Assembly: GCF_006711645.1 (NCBI RefSeq) | Contig: NZ_CP041247.1 | Location: 4,650,001 to 4,714,000, forward strand | Reading direction: 5' to 3' | DNA length: 64,000 bases | Source of the DNA: Klebsiella electrica | GTDB lineage: Bacteria > Pseudomonadota > Gammaproteobacteria > Enterobacterales > Enterobacteriaceae | Shown: piece after piece, positions 48,275 to 57,906 of the stretch | Layout of the letters: the number at the start of each line of letters is the position of its first letter | Numbering within the stretch: the stretch's first letter is position 1 | The notes under the pieces: generated by a model | Databases searched by the model: none | What the model saw: only the letters and a program-made list of their open reading frames with translations | What the model was told of the DNA's origin: nothing | Made by a program: the position numbers and the translations under genes

Positions 48275-50224
48275 TCAACCTGTTTGTTTGCCACGCTTTC
48301 TTCGCAGCGCATCTCTTACAGCATCCAGCCCATCAGGAATGTTGAATCTCGCTATCTCGGGCAAAGAAAAATCAATCTTTTCGACAACCTCAACCATGTG
48401 AACCGGTTTTAAATCTTTGCTGTATCGCACTTCAGTTTCTGTTTTGCCGCGCACATGCCCAAGTAGCTGCCCACGCAGTTCCGAACTAACACCCTTCTCT
48501 TTAAGCAAAGTTGAAACAGAATGCCGGAAAGAGTGGAAAGATTTGCTTCTGTCTCTTTCAAGTTTTAATCGACCCGCAAGCAATGATTCATTGAACCATG
48601 CGGAAACCGGCCTACCATAGCCTTTAGTTTTATGTGGTTTAAGCTCGGGAAAAAGACGGTCATACCCGGCAGCTTTCAACGCATCCACATACTCGATAAA
48701 ACCGAGTTCAATCAGCGTAGAATGAACCGGAATCTTGCGGCGGGGATTGGCGTTTTTTAGTTTCTTTCCGTTTTCGCTATCGCTTTCAAGGTTCAGGTAA
48801 TAAACGCCGTCATCTGCCAGAACATCGTCCAGTATTAACTGTGCAATCTCGTTAACCCTTGCCCCCGTCATCAAGCCCAATAACGGCGCCCAATAGTGAA
48901 ACGGGCAATATTGATGGAATCGCACTTGCGCATTACGTTCAACAGTTCCAGCCACAAACCACGGTTGCGAAAAAATTGCCTTAATTTCATGCGGTTCAAA
49001 TATGTCAGTGTGATCCTGCTCTCGCTCACCTTTGTCATCGGGAGGGAAAAAGTTGTCGCATGGCGATTTCAGAAACTTACCATCATCAACAGCCCACTCC
49101 ATTGCACCATAAAGGCCGTTGATATACTTTTTGACAGACTCTTCTGTCATCAGTTTATCGCCACATTCTGCCGCTTTGGCGATTAACTCATCCAGCGTCT
49201 TAACCCCGTGCTTACCTTTCATCAAATTACGGTTAGCAGGAATTGTGCGCAACTTGCTCTCATAAGCCCGGAGGAAATCACGGTCGAAATCTTCCAACTG
49301 AATATCCCCCATCACTTCAATCATCAAATCGAAGTAATAGCGAATATCGCGGAGCGCCGCTTCTGATACCTTGCCCTTACGCCGATGTTTCAAATACTCT
49401 TCACGAAGCCATGACAAGTTTTCATTGTAATGTTTGCGGTGAACATATTCGTTAGCGATAACAGGAGCGACAAGAGGCACGGCAGGGTGAATGCTAACTG
49501 CTGGTGGCGTGGTCTTAACCAGCCATGTAAGTCGAAGGCCTTCAGCATGAACTTTGCTAATCAAGAGGCTATCAGCAGTTATATCTACGCCGGGTAAATC
49601 GAAGAACCAACCTCCACTTTGGTTATCACCACTAGTTCGAAATGCAGCCTCTCCTTCGGATACTCCAGCGCTCAACAGACAATCTAAAGTATGCCGGGGA
49701 TTGAAGGGGCGGAGATAACCATTTGCGAAGCTCTCGATACCCAGCTCAAACGCGCTATTGAGAATGATGACTTCTTTAGGTTGATCCTTTTCATCATCAG
49801 ACTGTTTTTCTCGTTTTGCACCGGGTTCCCGCTCTACTGCATTAAATTCATCAACATAGAAACCGAACTGACCAGTCGCCAGCCAGAATACCGGGAGGTT
49901 ACGATTAATCACCTCTCGAATCAATTGCGATATAGGCAACTCGATTGACTGAGCAAAGTTAGAAAGCGAGATCATACCCTCACCAGCAAGCAGTGGGGCG
50001 CAGTCACTTAAAGTTCGATAGTCCAATTGTTCATACTCTTGTAAGGTCTGATACCAGACCGCCAACAGGAGCGCGGACTTCTGCTTTGCTTCATGAAGAT
50101 CGTGAGTGCCTGTTGAAGTGTGAATCTCACACTGTCCTGCGTATCGACGAAAACGTTGGGGAACGCTAATGCGGACAATATAAATGCCGCTGGTTCGACG
50201 ATAGAGGTTATAACGCTGAGACAT
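48275..50224 (-). CDS. Tyrosine recombinase (integrase) of island B
   Basis: 649 residues from ATG 50224 (MSQRYNLYRRTSGIYIVRISVPQRFRR); an open frame continues upstream through leuX but this start fits the DUF6538-like N-terminus. Catalytic residues: Arg in MTGARVNEIAQL (~452), HxxR in SFHSFRHSVSTLL (~565), LLGHVRG and the Tyr in EVRYSKDL (~599). All intact, so the island may still be mobile. It lies 89 bases from the tRNA 3' end with its promoter between. Confidence 0.9.
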   Translation of the reverse strand: MSQRYNLYRRTSGIYIVRISVPQRFRRYAGQCEIHTSTGTHDLHEAKQKSALLLAVWYQTLQEYEQLDYRTLSDCAPLLAGEGMISLSNFAQSIELPISQLIREVINRNLPVFWLATGQFGFYVDEFNAVEREPGAKREKQSDDEKDQPKEVIILNSAFELGIESFANGYLRPFNPRHTLDCLLSAGVSEGEAAFRTSGDNQSGGWFFDLPGVDITADSLLISKVHAEGLRLTWLVKTTPPAVSIHPAVPLVAPVIANEYVHRKHYNENLSWLREEYLKHRRKGKVSEAALRDIRYYFDLMIEVMGDIQLEDFDRDFLRAYESKLRTIPANRNLMKGKHGVKTLDELIAKAAECGDKLMTEESVKKYINGLYGAMEWAVDDGKFLKSPCDNFFPPDDKGEREQDHTDIFEPHEIKAIFSQPWFVAGTVERNAQVRFHQYCPFHYWAPLLGLMTGARVNEIAQLILDDVLADDGVYYLNLESDSENGKKLKNANPRRKIPVHSTLIELGFIEYVDALKAAGYDRLFPELKPHKTKGYGRPVSAWFNESLLAGRLKLERDRSKSFHSFRHSVSTLLKEKGVSSELRGQLLGHVRGKTETEVRYSKDLKPVHMVEVVEKIDFSLPEIARFNIPDGLDAVRDALRRKRGKQTG

Positions 50225-50312
50225 CGCTTCGTATACCCTTTTGTAGTAGGGCAACGCGATATTGAGGTCTAGAAACAAAAAAACCCTTACAAAATAAGGA
50301 TTTAATTGAGTC

Positions 50313-50338
50313 ATGGTGCCGAAGGCCGGACTCGAACC
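50313..50338. repeat. att site overlapping leuX 3' end
   Basis: The 26-bp sequence is identical to 37778-37803. Integration here preserves an intact leuX. The two copies bound the 12.5-kb island B. Confidence 0.92.
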
Positions 50339-50398
50339 GGCACGTATTTCTACGGTTGATTTTGAATCAACTGCGTCTACCGATTTCGCCACTTCGGC
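50314..50398 (-). tRNA. leuX: tRNA-Leu (CAA)
   Basis: 85 nt on the minus strand: 5' GCCGAAGTGGCGAAATCGGT, anticodon loop TTCAAAA (anticodon CAA), long variable arm, TTCGAGTCC T-loop and encoded CCA. The sequence matches E. coli leuX, a well-known integration hotspot (SPI-10, PAI II of strain 536, intB). Confidence 0.98.
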
Positions 50399-50676
50399 AC
50401 TGAAGGGATACGGAAACGTTGTGGATTATACCTGTCGATGGCCGCCATGCAAGCAGCAGCGTGTCTCCGCCACGCTAAGTGTCGAAAAAAACAGCGCCAG
50501 GCCCCCTCAGGACCGTCTCAGGTCACATTTTCCTCCTCTGTTGCCCGGCAAAACTCCCTGCGCGACCGCCTCCCCCTCCCCTTCCATTGCCCGTCTGTCT
50601 GCCTCATTCTGCCAGGCATCGCCCTGCCTCATGCTCTACACTGTCTGTCTATCTCCGCCAAACCAAGGAAATCGTG
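50399..50676. promoter_or_regulatory. leuX / ahr divergent promoter region
   Basis: 278 bases between leuX and the ahr start, holding both promoters; AAGGA-type site (50665-50669) precedes ahr. No other gene. A longer ahr-frame start at 50479 lacks a ribosome site. Confidence 0.5.
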
Positions 50677-51696
50677 ATGAGCACAATTAAAAGCTACGCC
50701 GCCAAAGAAGCGGGCGCCGATCTGTCGCTGTGGGAGTACGACGCGGGCGAACTGCTGCCGCAGGACGTCGAAGTGCAGGTCGAATACTGCGGCATCTGCC
50801 ACTCCGACCTGTCGATGATCGACAACGAATGGGGCATGTCGAGCTATCCGCTGGTTGCCGGCCACGAAGTGATTGGCCGCGTAGCGGCGCTGGGCAGCGC
50901 GGCGCAGGATAAAGGGCTGAAAGTCGGCCAGAAGGTTGGCATCGGCTGGACGGCGCGCAGCTGCGGGCACTGCGACGCCTGCATCGGCGGCAACCAGATC
51001 AACTGCCTCGAAGGCTCGGTACCGACCATCATCAACCGCGGCGGCTTCGCCGATAAACTGCGCGCCGACTGGCAATGGGTGATCCCGCTGCCGGAAAGCA
51101 TCGATATCGAATCCGCTGGCCCGATGCTGTGCGGCGGGATCACCGTCTTTAAACCGCTGCTGATGCACCACGTCACCGCCACCAGCCGCGTGGGCGTCAT
51201 TGGTATCGGCGGCCTCGGCCATATCGCCATTAAACTGCTGCGCGCCATGGGCGCTGAAGTCACCGCCTTCAGCTCCAACCCGGCGAAAGAGCAGGAAGTG
51301 CTGGCAATGGGCGCCGATCGGGTGGTGAACAGCCGCGATCCAGAAGCCTTAAAAGCACTGGCCGGCCAGTTCGATCTGATCATCAACACCGTGGCGGTGG
51401 ATCTCGAATGGCAGCCGTACTTCGAAGCGCTGGCTTACGGCGGCAACTTCCATACCGTCGGCGCGGTGATGAAGCCGCTGCAGGTCCCCGCCTTTACCCT
51501 GATTGGCGGCGACCGCAGCATCTCCGGTTCGGCCACCGGCAACCCGTCCGAGCTGCGCAAGCTGATGAAGTTCGCCGGACGCAGCAAAGTGGCCCCGACC
51601 ACCGAGCTGTTCCCGATGTCGCAAATCAACGACGCGCTGAAACACGTGCGCGAGGGTAAAGCCCGCTATCGCGTGGTGCTGAAAGCCGACTTCTAA
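50677..51696 (+). CDS. ahr: NADPH-dependent broad-range aldehyde reductase Ahr (YjgB)
   Basis: 339 residues, zinc-dependent medium-chain dehydrogenase. Catalytic zinc ligands are in CGICHSDL (Cys41) and AGHE (His63). The structural zinc site is [15 protein letters not shown] (96, 99, 102, 110). The cofactor loop is [14 protein letters not shown], then SSNPAKEQE. Sequence and position beside leuX match E. coli ahr. It reduces aldehydes to alcohols in the cytoplasm. This marks the start of backbone DNA. Confidence 0.95.
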   Translation: MSTIKSYAAKEAGADLSLWEYDAGELLPQDVEVQVEYCGICHSDLSMIDNEWGMSSYPLVAGHEVIGRVAALGSAAQDKGLKVGQKVGIGWTARSCGHCDACIGGNQINCLEGSVPTIINRGGFADKLRADWQWVIPLPESIDIESAGPMLCGGITVFKPLLMHHVTATSRVGVIGIGGLGHIAIKLLRAMGAEVTAFSSNPAKEQEVLAMGADRVVNSRDPEALKALAGQFDLIINTVAVDLEWQPYFEALAYGGNFHTVGAVMKPLQVPAFTLIGGDRSISGSATGNPSELRKLMKFAGRSKVAPTTELFPMSQINDALKHVREGKARYRVVLKADF

Positions 51697-51709
51697 CGCC
51701 ACCTTCTCC

Positions 51710-51732
51710 GCCGGGCGGCCCGTCTGCCCGGC
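51710..51732 (+). terminator. Hairpin after ahr
   Basis: GCCGGGC (51710-51716) pairs with GCCCGGC (51726-51732); no T-run follows, so it may be weak or Rho-assisted. Confidence 0.35.
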
Positions 51733-51852
51733 CTGTTCCCTCATCCGCGCCCGCTGAGGTTCATTAAACGGTCATCTCCCCGCCATCCCCTTGCAGTCAT
51801 TCGTTCTCACAATCCTGGCTTCCATAAACACCTGAACGAGACGTCTGCCACC

Positions 51853-52725
51853 ATGAGAAAAACCTGGCTCCCCTGGCTGATACTGTCACCCTCCCTGCTG
51901 TTTTTACTGCTGTTTACCTGGTTCCCGCTGGGCCGTTCGGTGTACGACAGCCTGTTCGATACCCGCATGGCCAGCGACAACGCGCCGTTCGTCGGGCTGG
52001 ATAACTTCGTCCGCCTGTTTGCCGATAACGTCTTCTGGCAGTCGCTGCTCAACAACCTGCTCTACATCCTGCTGACGGTGGTCCCCGGCGTGACGCTGGC
52101 CCTGCTGCTGGCGGTGGCGCTGAGCGAAAACCACCGCGTCAACCGCTGGCTGCGCACCGCCTTCTTCTTCCCGATGATTATCCCGATGGTCAGCGCCGCC
52201 GCGCTGTGGCTGTTTATCTTTATGCCCGGCCTCGGCCTGCTCGACCACTATCTGGCGAAGCTGTTCGGGCCGATGAACAACAACTGGCTGGGACGCAGCA
52301 ATACCGCGCTGCTGGCGCTGGCGCTGATTGGCGTGTGGAAGTTCGCTGGCTACTACATGCTGTTTTTCCTCGCGGGGTTACAGAGCATCCCGGCTTCAAC
52401 GCGCGAAGCGGCGATTATGGAAGGGGCCACCCGCAGCCAGGTGTTCTTTAAGGTCACGCTGCCGCTGCTGCGCCCGACCCTGAGCTTCGTCATCACCACG
52501 GCGCTGATCTACTCCATCACCCAGATTGACCACGTGGCGGTGATGACCCGCGGCGGGCCGGATAACGCCACCACCGTGCTGCTCTACTACATCCAGAATC
52601 TGGCGTGGGATACCCACGACCTCGGCAAAGCCTCCGCCGCCACCTTCCTGACGCTGGCCGGGCTGTTCGCCTTCTCGCTGCTTAACCTCAAACTGCTGGA
52701 GAAAGGAGCCCACTATGAGCGCTGA
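51853..52725 (+). CDS. ABC transporter permease (UgpA/MalF type)
   Basis: 290 residues, six transmembrane helices, and the ATPase-coupling loop EAAIMEGATRSQVFFKVTLPLL. It starts a tight operon with a second permease (11-base overlap), gpdQ, an ATPase and a binding protein. Its association with gpdQ suggests uptake of glycerophosphodiesters or glycerol-3-phosphate-like compounds. Confidence 0.9.
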   Translation: MRKTWLPWLILSPSLLFLLLFTWFPLGRSVYDSLFDTRMASDNAPFVGLDNFVRLFADNVFWQSLLNNLLYILLTVVPGVTLALLLAVALSENHRVNRWLRTAFFFPMIIPMVSAAALWLFIFMPGLGLLDHYLAKLFGPMNNNWLGRSNTALLALALIGVWKFAGYYMLFFLAGLQSIPASTREAAIMEGATRSQVFFKVTLPLLRPTLSFVITTALIYSITQIDHVAVMTRGGPDNATTVLLYYIQNLAWDTHDLGKASAATFLTLAGLFAFSLLNLKLLEKGAHYER

Positions 52726-53602
52726 AGCCACTCCGCTGGTTGTTCGTTCGCAGAGCGCGTCGCATCCGCTGTGGCTGCGTCTGCGCCGTTCGCAGCCGTT
52801 CACCCTCACCGTGCTGATGTGCTGCCTGGCGCTGCTGTGGGTCAGTCCGTTTATCTGGATGCTGGCGGCCTCGTTTAGCGCCACCACCTTCGGCGAAGAT
52901 ATGGCCTCGCTGCTGCCGCGTCTGCCGCTGACGCTGGATAACTTCCGCGACGCCTGGGCCAGCGCCGACTGGCTGAGCCTGTACGCCAACACCCTTATCT
53001 TCACCTTCGGCACCTTCTTCGTGCAGCTGTTGACCATCACCACCGCTGGCTACGTCTTCGCTTGCCACGAGTTCCGCGGCAAGCAGACGCTGTTCCTGCT
53101 GTTCCTCGTTCAGCTGATGATCATGCCGGTAGTGATGATGGTGCCGAACATGCTGACCCTGAAGACCTTCGGCCTGCTCAACACCCTCACCGGGGTGATG
53201 ATGCCCTATTTCACCTCGGCGTTCGGCGTGTTCCTGATGCGCCAGGCGTTCCTCGCCATCCCCAAAGAGCTGGAAGAAGCCGCGCTGATGGAGGGCTGCC
53301 GCTGGTGGCAGGTACTGTTCCGCGTGCTGCTGCCGATGTCGTGGCCGTCGGTGCTGGCCTTCGCCACCGTCAGCATTACCTACCACTGGAACGAGTATCT
53401 GTGGCCGCTGATGATGCTCAACGATCCCGATAAACAGGTGCTGACCGTGGGGCTGGTCTCCTTCGCCATGGGCGCCGAATCCGGCGGCCAGTGGGGCACC
53501 ATCGGCGCCGGGACCCTGATGGTCTGTCTGCCGCTGATGCTGGCGTTCATCCTTTTCCAGAAACAGTTCCTGCGAAGCTTCGGCTTCTCCGGGATCAAAT
53601 AA
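52715..53602 (+). CDS. ABC transporter permease (UgpE/MalG type)
   Basis: 295 residues with six helices and the coupling motif [25 protein letters not shown] 52715 overlaps the first permease gene and follows GAAAGGAG. Forms the heterodimeric channel with its upstream partner. Confidence 0.9.
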   Translation: MSAEATPLVVRSQSASHPLWLRLRRSQPFTLTVLMCCLALLWVSPFIWMLAASFSATTFGEDMASLLPRLPLTLDNFRDAWASADWLSLYANTLIFTFGTFFVQLLTITTAGYVFACHEFRGKQTLFLLFLVQLMIMPVVMMVPNMLTLKTFGLLNTLTGVMMPYFTSAFGVFLMRQAFLAIPKELEEAALMEGCRWWQVLFRVLLPMSWPSVLAFATVSITYHWNEYLWPLMMLNDPDKQVLTVGLVSFAMGAESGGQWGTIGAGTLMVCLPLMLAFILFQKQFLRSFGFSGIK

Positions 53603-53612
53603 GGAGTTATCT

Positions 53613-54437
53613 ATGCTGTTAGCCCAGATTTCCGATACCCATTTCCGCAGCCACGGGCAGAAGCTGTACGGTTTTATCGACGTTAACGCCGCCAATGCCG
53701 ACGTGGTCTCCCAGCTCAACGCCCTGCAGGAGCGCCCGGACGCGGTGGTGGTCAGCGGCGATATCGTCAACTGCGGCCGCCCGCAGGAGTACGAGGTTGC
53801 CTGCCAGATCCTCGGCAACCTGAACTATCCGCTGTATCTGATCCCCGGCAATCACGACGATAAAGCCCTGTTTCTCGAATATCTGCACCCGCTGTGCCCG
53901 CAGCTCGGCAACGACCCGCAGAATATGCACTACGCGGTGGACGACTTCGCCACCCGCCTGCTGTTTATCGACTCCAGCCGCGCCGGTACCTCCAGCGGCT
54001 GGCTGACGGACGAGACCATCAAATGGCTGGAAGCGCAGCTGTTCGACGGCGGCGACAAGCCGGCGACGGTGTTTATGCACCACCCGCCGCTGCCGCTGGG
54101 CAACGCGCAGATGGACCCCATCGCCTGTGAAAACGGCCATCGCCTGCTGGCGCTGGTGGAGCGTTTCCCGTCGCTGACACGCATCTTCTGCGGCCATAAC
54201 CACAGCCTGACCCTGACCCAGTATCGCCAGGCGATCATCTCCACCGTGCCGGGAACCGTCCATCAGGTGCCCTATTGCCACGAAGATACCCGCCCGTACT
54301 ACGACCTGTCGCCAGCGTCATGCCTGATGCATCGCCAGGTCGGCGAGCAGTGGGTCAGCTATCAGCACTCGCTGGCGCACTATGCCGGGCCGTGGCTGTA
54401 CGACGAAAAAATCAGTTGTCCAACGGAAGAGCGTTAA
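53613..54437 (+). CDS. gpdQ: Glycerophosphodiesterase GpdQ
   Basis: 274 residues, exactly the length of GpdQ from Klebsiella (Enterobacter) aerogenes and nearly the same sequence. All binuclear metal ligands are in place: Asp8, His10, Asp50, Asn80, His156, His195 and His197 (SDTH, SGDI, GNHDD, MHHPP, CGHNH). It hydrolyses glycerophosphoethanolamine and other mono- and diesters, including some organophosphates. It lies between transporter genes, so imported diesters are cleaved in the cytoplasm (no signal peptide). Confidence 0.95.
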   Translation: MLLAQISDTHFRSHGQKLYGFIDVNAANADVVSQLNALQERPDAVVVSGDIVNCGRPQEYEVACQILGNLNYPLYLIPGNHDDKALFLEYLHPLCPQLGNDPQNMHYAVDDFATRLLFIDSSRAGTSSGWLTDETIKWLEAQLFDGGDKPATVFMHHPPLPLGNAQMDPIACENGHRLLALVERFPSLTRIFCGHNHSLTLTQYRQAIISTVPGTVHQVPYCHEDTRPYYDLSPASCLMHRQVGEQWVSYQHSLAHYAGPWLYDEKISCPTEER

Positions 54438-54442
54438 TCCTC

Positions 54443-55516
54443 ATGCTTAGTTTGCAAAACATCAGTAAACGTTTCGACGGTAAACCGGCCCTCGACGCCC
54501 TCTCGCTCGATATTCATGAAGGCGAGTTCGTGGTGCTGGTCGGCCCCTCCGGCTGCGGCAAAAGCACCCTGCTGCGCCTGCTGGCCGGGCTGGAGCCGGT
54601 GAGCGAGGGGGAGATCTGGCTGCACGACGAGAACATCACCGCCCAGTCGCCGCGCGAGCGCAACTTCGCGATGATCTTCCAGAACTACGCCCTGTTCCCG
54701 CACCTGTCGGTGCAGGACAACATCACCTTCGGCATGAAGGTGCGAAAAGAAGATAAGGCCAGCTGGCAGCCGCGGGTCGATAAAGTGGCGCAGATGCTAC
54801 AGCTGGAAACGCTGCTGGACCGCAAGCCGGCGAAACTCTCCGGCGGCCAGCGCCAGCGGGTGGCGATGGCCCGCGCCATTGTGCGCAACCCGCGCCTGTT
54901 CCTGATGGACGAACCGCTCTCCAACCTCGACGCGCGCCTGCGCAGCGAAGTGCGCGACAGCATTATGGACCTCCACCAGCAGTTGAAAACCAGCACCGTC
55001 TACGTCACCCACGATCAGACCGAGGCGATGTCGATGGCCGACCGCATCGTGGTGATGAACGGCGGCCACGTCCAGCAGGTCGGGCGGCCGGAGTACCTCT
55101 ACGCCCACCCGGCCAACCTGTTTGTCGCCGGGTTTATCGGCTCGCCGTCGATGAATCTGCTGTCGCTGCCCTGCGCCGACGGCGAGGTACAGCTTGGCGA
55201 ACTGCGCCATCCGCTGCCGCCGCGCTACCGCGACGAGTCCCGGGTCTGGTTCGGCATTCGTCCGGAACATATCAGCGATCGCGTGGAGGAGGCCCATCTG
55301 CGCCTGTCCGCCACCGTCCTGCAACGAGAACTGATGGGAGCCGATTACCTGCTCCACGTCAGCACCCCCATCGGCACCCTGCGTTTTAGCCGCCGCCATC
55401 GCGGCGCGGTGCCGGAAAAAGGCGACACGCTGACCCTCGGCTTCTCGCCTGCCGATATTCATCTTTTTCATGCTGAGCAACAGCACAATTTACTCCAGGA
55501 GATTGACCATGCTTAA
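54443..55516 (+). CDS. ABC transporter ATP-binding protein (UgpC/MalK type)
   Basis: 357 residues from ATG 54443. Walker A GPSGCGKST, signature LSGGQRQRVAMARA, Walker B LFLMDEPLSNLD and switch His in VYVTHDQTEAM. The C-terminal OB-fold domain (about 240-350) is MalK-like (FGIRPEHI). The longer open frame upstream overlaps gpdQ and is unlikely. It overlaps the binding protein gene by 8 bases. Confidence 0.92.
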   Translation: MLSLQNISKRFDGKPALDALSLDIHEGEFVVLVGPSGCGKSTLLRLLAGLEPVSEGEIWLHDENITAQSPRERNFAMIFQNYALFPHLSVQDNITFGMKVRKEDKASWQPRVDKVAQMLQLETLLDRKPAKLSGGQRQRVAMARAIVRNPRLFLMDEPLSNLDARLRSEVRDSIMDLHQQLKTSTVYVTHDQTEAMSMADRIVVMNGGHVQQVGRPEYLYAHPANLFVAGFIGSPSMNLLSLPCADGEVQLGELRHPLPPRYRDESRVWFGIRPEHISDRVEEAHLRLSATVLQRELMGADYLLHVSTPIGTLRFSRRHRGAVPEKGDTLTLGFSPADIHLFHAEQQHNLLQEIDHA

Positions 55517-56813
55517 AACCCTGACAGCCGTCGGGCTTTCCCTCGCCCTCTGCGGCACGGCGCTGGCGAAAGAGAAGATCGATTTCATGTTTCCGGCGCC
55601 GGTAGACGGCAAGCTGACCATGGAGATGACCCGCGTCATCAAAGCCTTCAACGATTCGCAGCAGGATGTCGAAGTGCGCGGGATCTTCACCGGCAACTAC
55701 GACACCACTAAGATCAAAGCGGAATCGGCGCAGAAGGCCGGACAGCCGCCGGCATTGGTTATCATGTCCGCCAACTTCACCACCGATCTGGCGCTGAAGG
55801 ATGAGATCCTGCCGATGGACGAGCTGTTCCAGTATGGCGATCAAAAGGCGGGCGATTTCCTGGTGAAAGAGTTCTGGCCGGCGATGCAGAAAAATGCCCA
55901 GGTGATGGGCACCACCTATGCGATCCCGTTCCATAACTCAACGCCGATCCTCTATTACAACAAAACGCTGTTCGATCAGGCCGGGATCAAACAGCCGCCG
56001 CAGACCTGGGCCGAGCTGCTGGCGGATGCTAAAAAGCTGACCGACGAGAGCAAAGGTCAGTGGGGGATCATGCTGCCGTCGACCAACGATGACTACGGCG
56101 GCTGGATCTTCTCGGCGCTGGTGCGCGCCAACGGCGGGAAATACTTTAACGAAGATTATCCGGGTGAAGTTTATTACAACGCGCCGACCACCATCGGGGC
56201 GCTGCGTTTCTGGCAGGATCTGATCTACAAAGACAAAGTGATGCCTTCCGGCGTGCTCAACTCGAAGCAGATCAGCGCCAGCTTCTTCTCCGGCAAGGTG
56301 GGGATGGCGATGCTCAGCACCGGGGCGCTGGGCTTTATGCGCGAGAACAGCAAAGACTTTGAGCTCGGGGTGGCGATGCTGCCGGCGAAAGAACAGCGCG
56401 CGGTACCGATCGGCGGCGCCAGCCTGGTGAGCTTTAAAGGCATTAACGACGCGCAGAAGAAAGCGGCGTATCAGTTCCTGACGTATCTGGTCAGCCCGCA
56501 GGTCAACGGCGCCTGGAGCCGCTTCACCGGCTACTTCTCGCCACGCAAAGCCACCTACGATACGCCGGAGATGAAAGAGTATCTGGCAAAAGATCCGCGT
56601 GCGGCGATTGCCCTGGAGCAGCTGAAGTACGCCCATCCGTGGTACTCCACCTGGGAGACCGTCGCCGTGCGTAAGGCGATGGAGAACCAGCTGGCGGCGG
56701 TAGTCAACGACGCCAAAGTGACGCCGGAAGCGGCGGTGCAGACCGCGCAGAAGGAAGCCGATGCGTTGATGAAACCCTACGTCGACAAAACCGCTCTCGC
56801 CGAAGTGAAGTAA
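55509..56813 (+). CDS. ABC transporter substrate-binding protein (UgpB-like)
   Basis: 434 residues from ATG 55509 (AGGAGATTGACC site). Signal peptide 1-19 (ALA). Family 1 extracellular solute-binding fold: VIKAFNDSQQDVEVRGIFTGNYDTTKIKAESAQKAG and PVMGTTYAIPFHNSTPILYYNKTLFDQAG-type blocks (in parts), as in UgpB. It probably binds glycerophosphodiesters given gpdQ in the operon; UgpB of E. coli does so. Confidence 0.92.
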   Translation: MLKTLTAVGLSLALCGTALAKEKIDFMFPAPVDGKLTMEMTRVIKAFNDSQQDVEVRGIFTGNYDTTKIKAESAQKAGQPPALVIMSANFTTDLALKDEILPMDELFQYGDQKAGDFLVKEFWPAMQKNAQVMGTTYAIPFHNSTPILYYNKTLFDQAGIKQPPQTWAELLADAKKLTDESKGQWGIMLPSTNDDYGGWIFSALVRANGGKYFNEDYPGEVYYNAPTTIGALRFWQDLIYKDKVMPSGVLNSKQISASFFSGKVGMAMLSTGALGFMRENSKDFELGVAMLPAKEQRAVPIGGASLVSFKGINDAQKKAAYQFLTYLVSPQVNGAWSRFTGYFSPRKATYDTPEMKEYLAKDPRAAIALEQLKYAHPWYSTWETVAVRKAMENQLAAVVNDAKVTPEAAVQTAQKEADALMKPYVDKTALAEVK

Positions 56814-56819
56814 ACCCTC

Positions 56820-57800
56820 TCTTGCCACCATCCGGGGGTTCCCCACCACCGGGGGCCCACCGCACCCGAAAATCCCCCCGGTCGCGCTGCGCTTACCGGG
56901 GCTACATAAGACGGGTAGCCCGGATAAGGCGCTGGCGCCGCTATCCGGGGTTCCCGCCACCGGGGGGCCCACCGCACCCGAAAATTCCCCAGGTGGCGCT
57001 ACGCTTACCGGGGCTACATAAGACGGGTAGCCCGGATAAGGCGCTCGCGCCGCCATCCGGGGCTCCCACCATCCGGGGGGCCCACCGTACCCGAAAATAC
57101 CCCCCGGTCGCGCTACGCTTACCGGGGCTACATGAGGATAGTAGCCCGGATAAGGCGCTGGCGCCGCTATCCGGGGTTCCCGCCACCGGGGAATTCCCAC
57201 CGCACCCGAAAATATCCCCCCGGTCGCGCTGCGCTTACCGGGGCTACATGAGACTGGTAGCCCGGATAAGGCGCTCGCGCCGCCATCCGGGGCTCCCACC
57301 ACCGGGGGGCCCACCGCACCCGAAAATACCCCCCGGTCGCGCTGCGCTTACCGGGGCTACATGAGGATAGTAGCCCGGATAAGGCGCTCGCGCCGCCATC
57401 CGGGGGTTCCCGCCACCGGGGGGCCCACCGCACCCGAAAATCCCCCCCGGTCGCGCTGCGCTTACCGGGGCGACATGAGACGGGTAGCCCGGATAAGGCG
57501 CTCGCGCCGCCATCCGGGGGTTCCCGCCACCGGGGCGGCCCACCGCACCCGAAAATATCCCCCCGGTCGCGCTGCGCTTACCGGGGCTACGTGAGACGGG
57601 TAGCCCGGATAAGGCGCTCGCGCCGCCATCCGGGGGTTCCCGCCATCGGGGGGGCCCACCGCACCCGGAAATTCCCCCGGTGGCGCTGCGCTTACCGGGG
57701 CTACATGAGACGGGTAGCCCGGATAAGGCGCTCGCGCCGCCATCCGGGGTTCCCGCCATCCGGGGTTCCCGCCATCGGGGTTCCCACCATCCGGGAACGT
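56820..57800. repeat. Array of eight REP/BIME-like units
   Basis: Eight head-to-tail units of 112-116 bp. TAGCCCGGATAAGGCG recurs at 56916, 57028, 57142, 57258, 57371, 57485, 57601 and 57715. Each unit has two palindromes: CCCGGATAAGGCGC with GCGCCGCCATCCGGG, and CCCCGGTCGCGCTGCGCTTACCGGGG. It separates the transporter operon from xynR. Open frames across it (e.g. 458 codons on the minus strand) are repeat artefacts. Likely roles are transcription termination, mRNA 3' protection, and gyrase or IHF binding, as for E. coli BIMEs. Confidence 0.93.
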
Positions 57801-57906
57801 GTTCCCTGAGGTGATATCGCTCGCCCTTTTCACGCCAGCCGTTTGATTTTCCAGCGTAAAAAGGGTACGTTTTCACCTTCCCTCCCAGCGTGAGCAGTCG
57901 TGCATT

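Noticed and set aside
51765..51805. Pho box upstream of the gpdQ operon
   Set aside because: GGTCAT, GCCATC and AGTCAT occur at roughly 11-base spacing, but the spacers are C-rich and each half site deviates from CTGTCAT.
56820..57800. Possible CRISPR array
   Set aside because: Units are 112-116 bp with nearly the whole unit conserved; there are no short repeats with unique spacers and no cas genes.
55938..57833. Long minus- and plus-strand frames rich in repeated GGASALSGLP and SPGKRSATGG segments (up to 458 codons)
   Set aside because: They translate the REP/BIME array and the antisense of the binding-protein gene. The repetition is explained by the DNA units, frames lack ribosome sites, and the genuine gene on the plus strand accounts for the non-repeat part.
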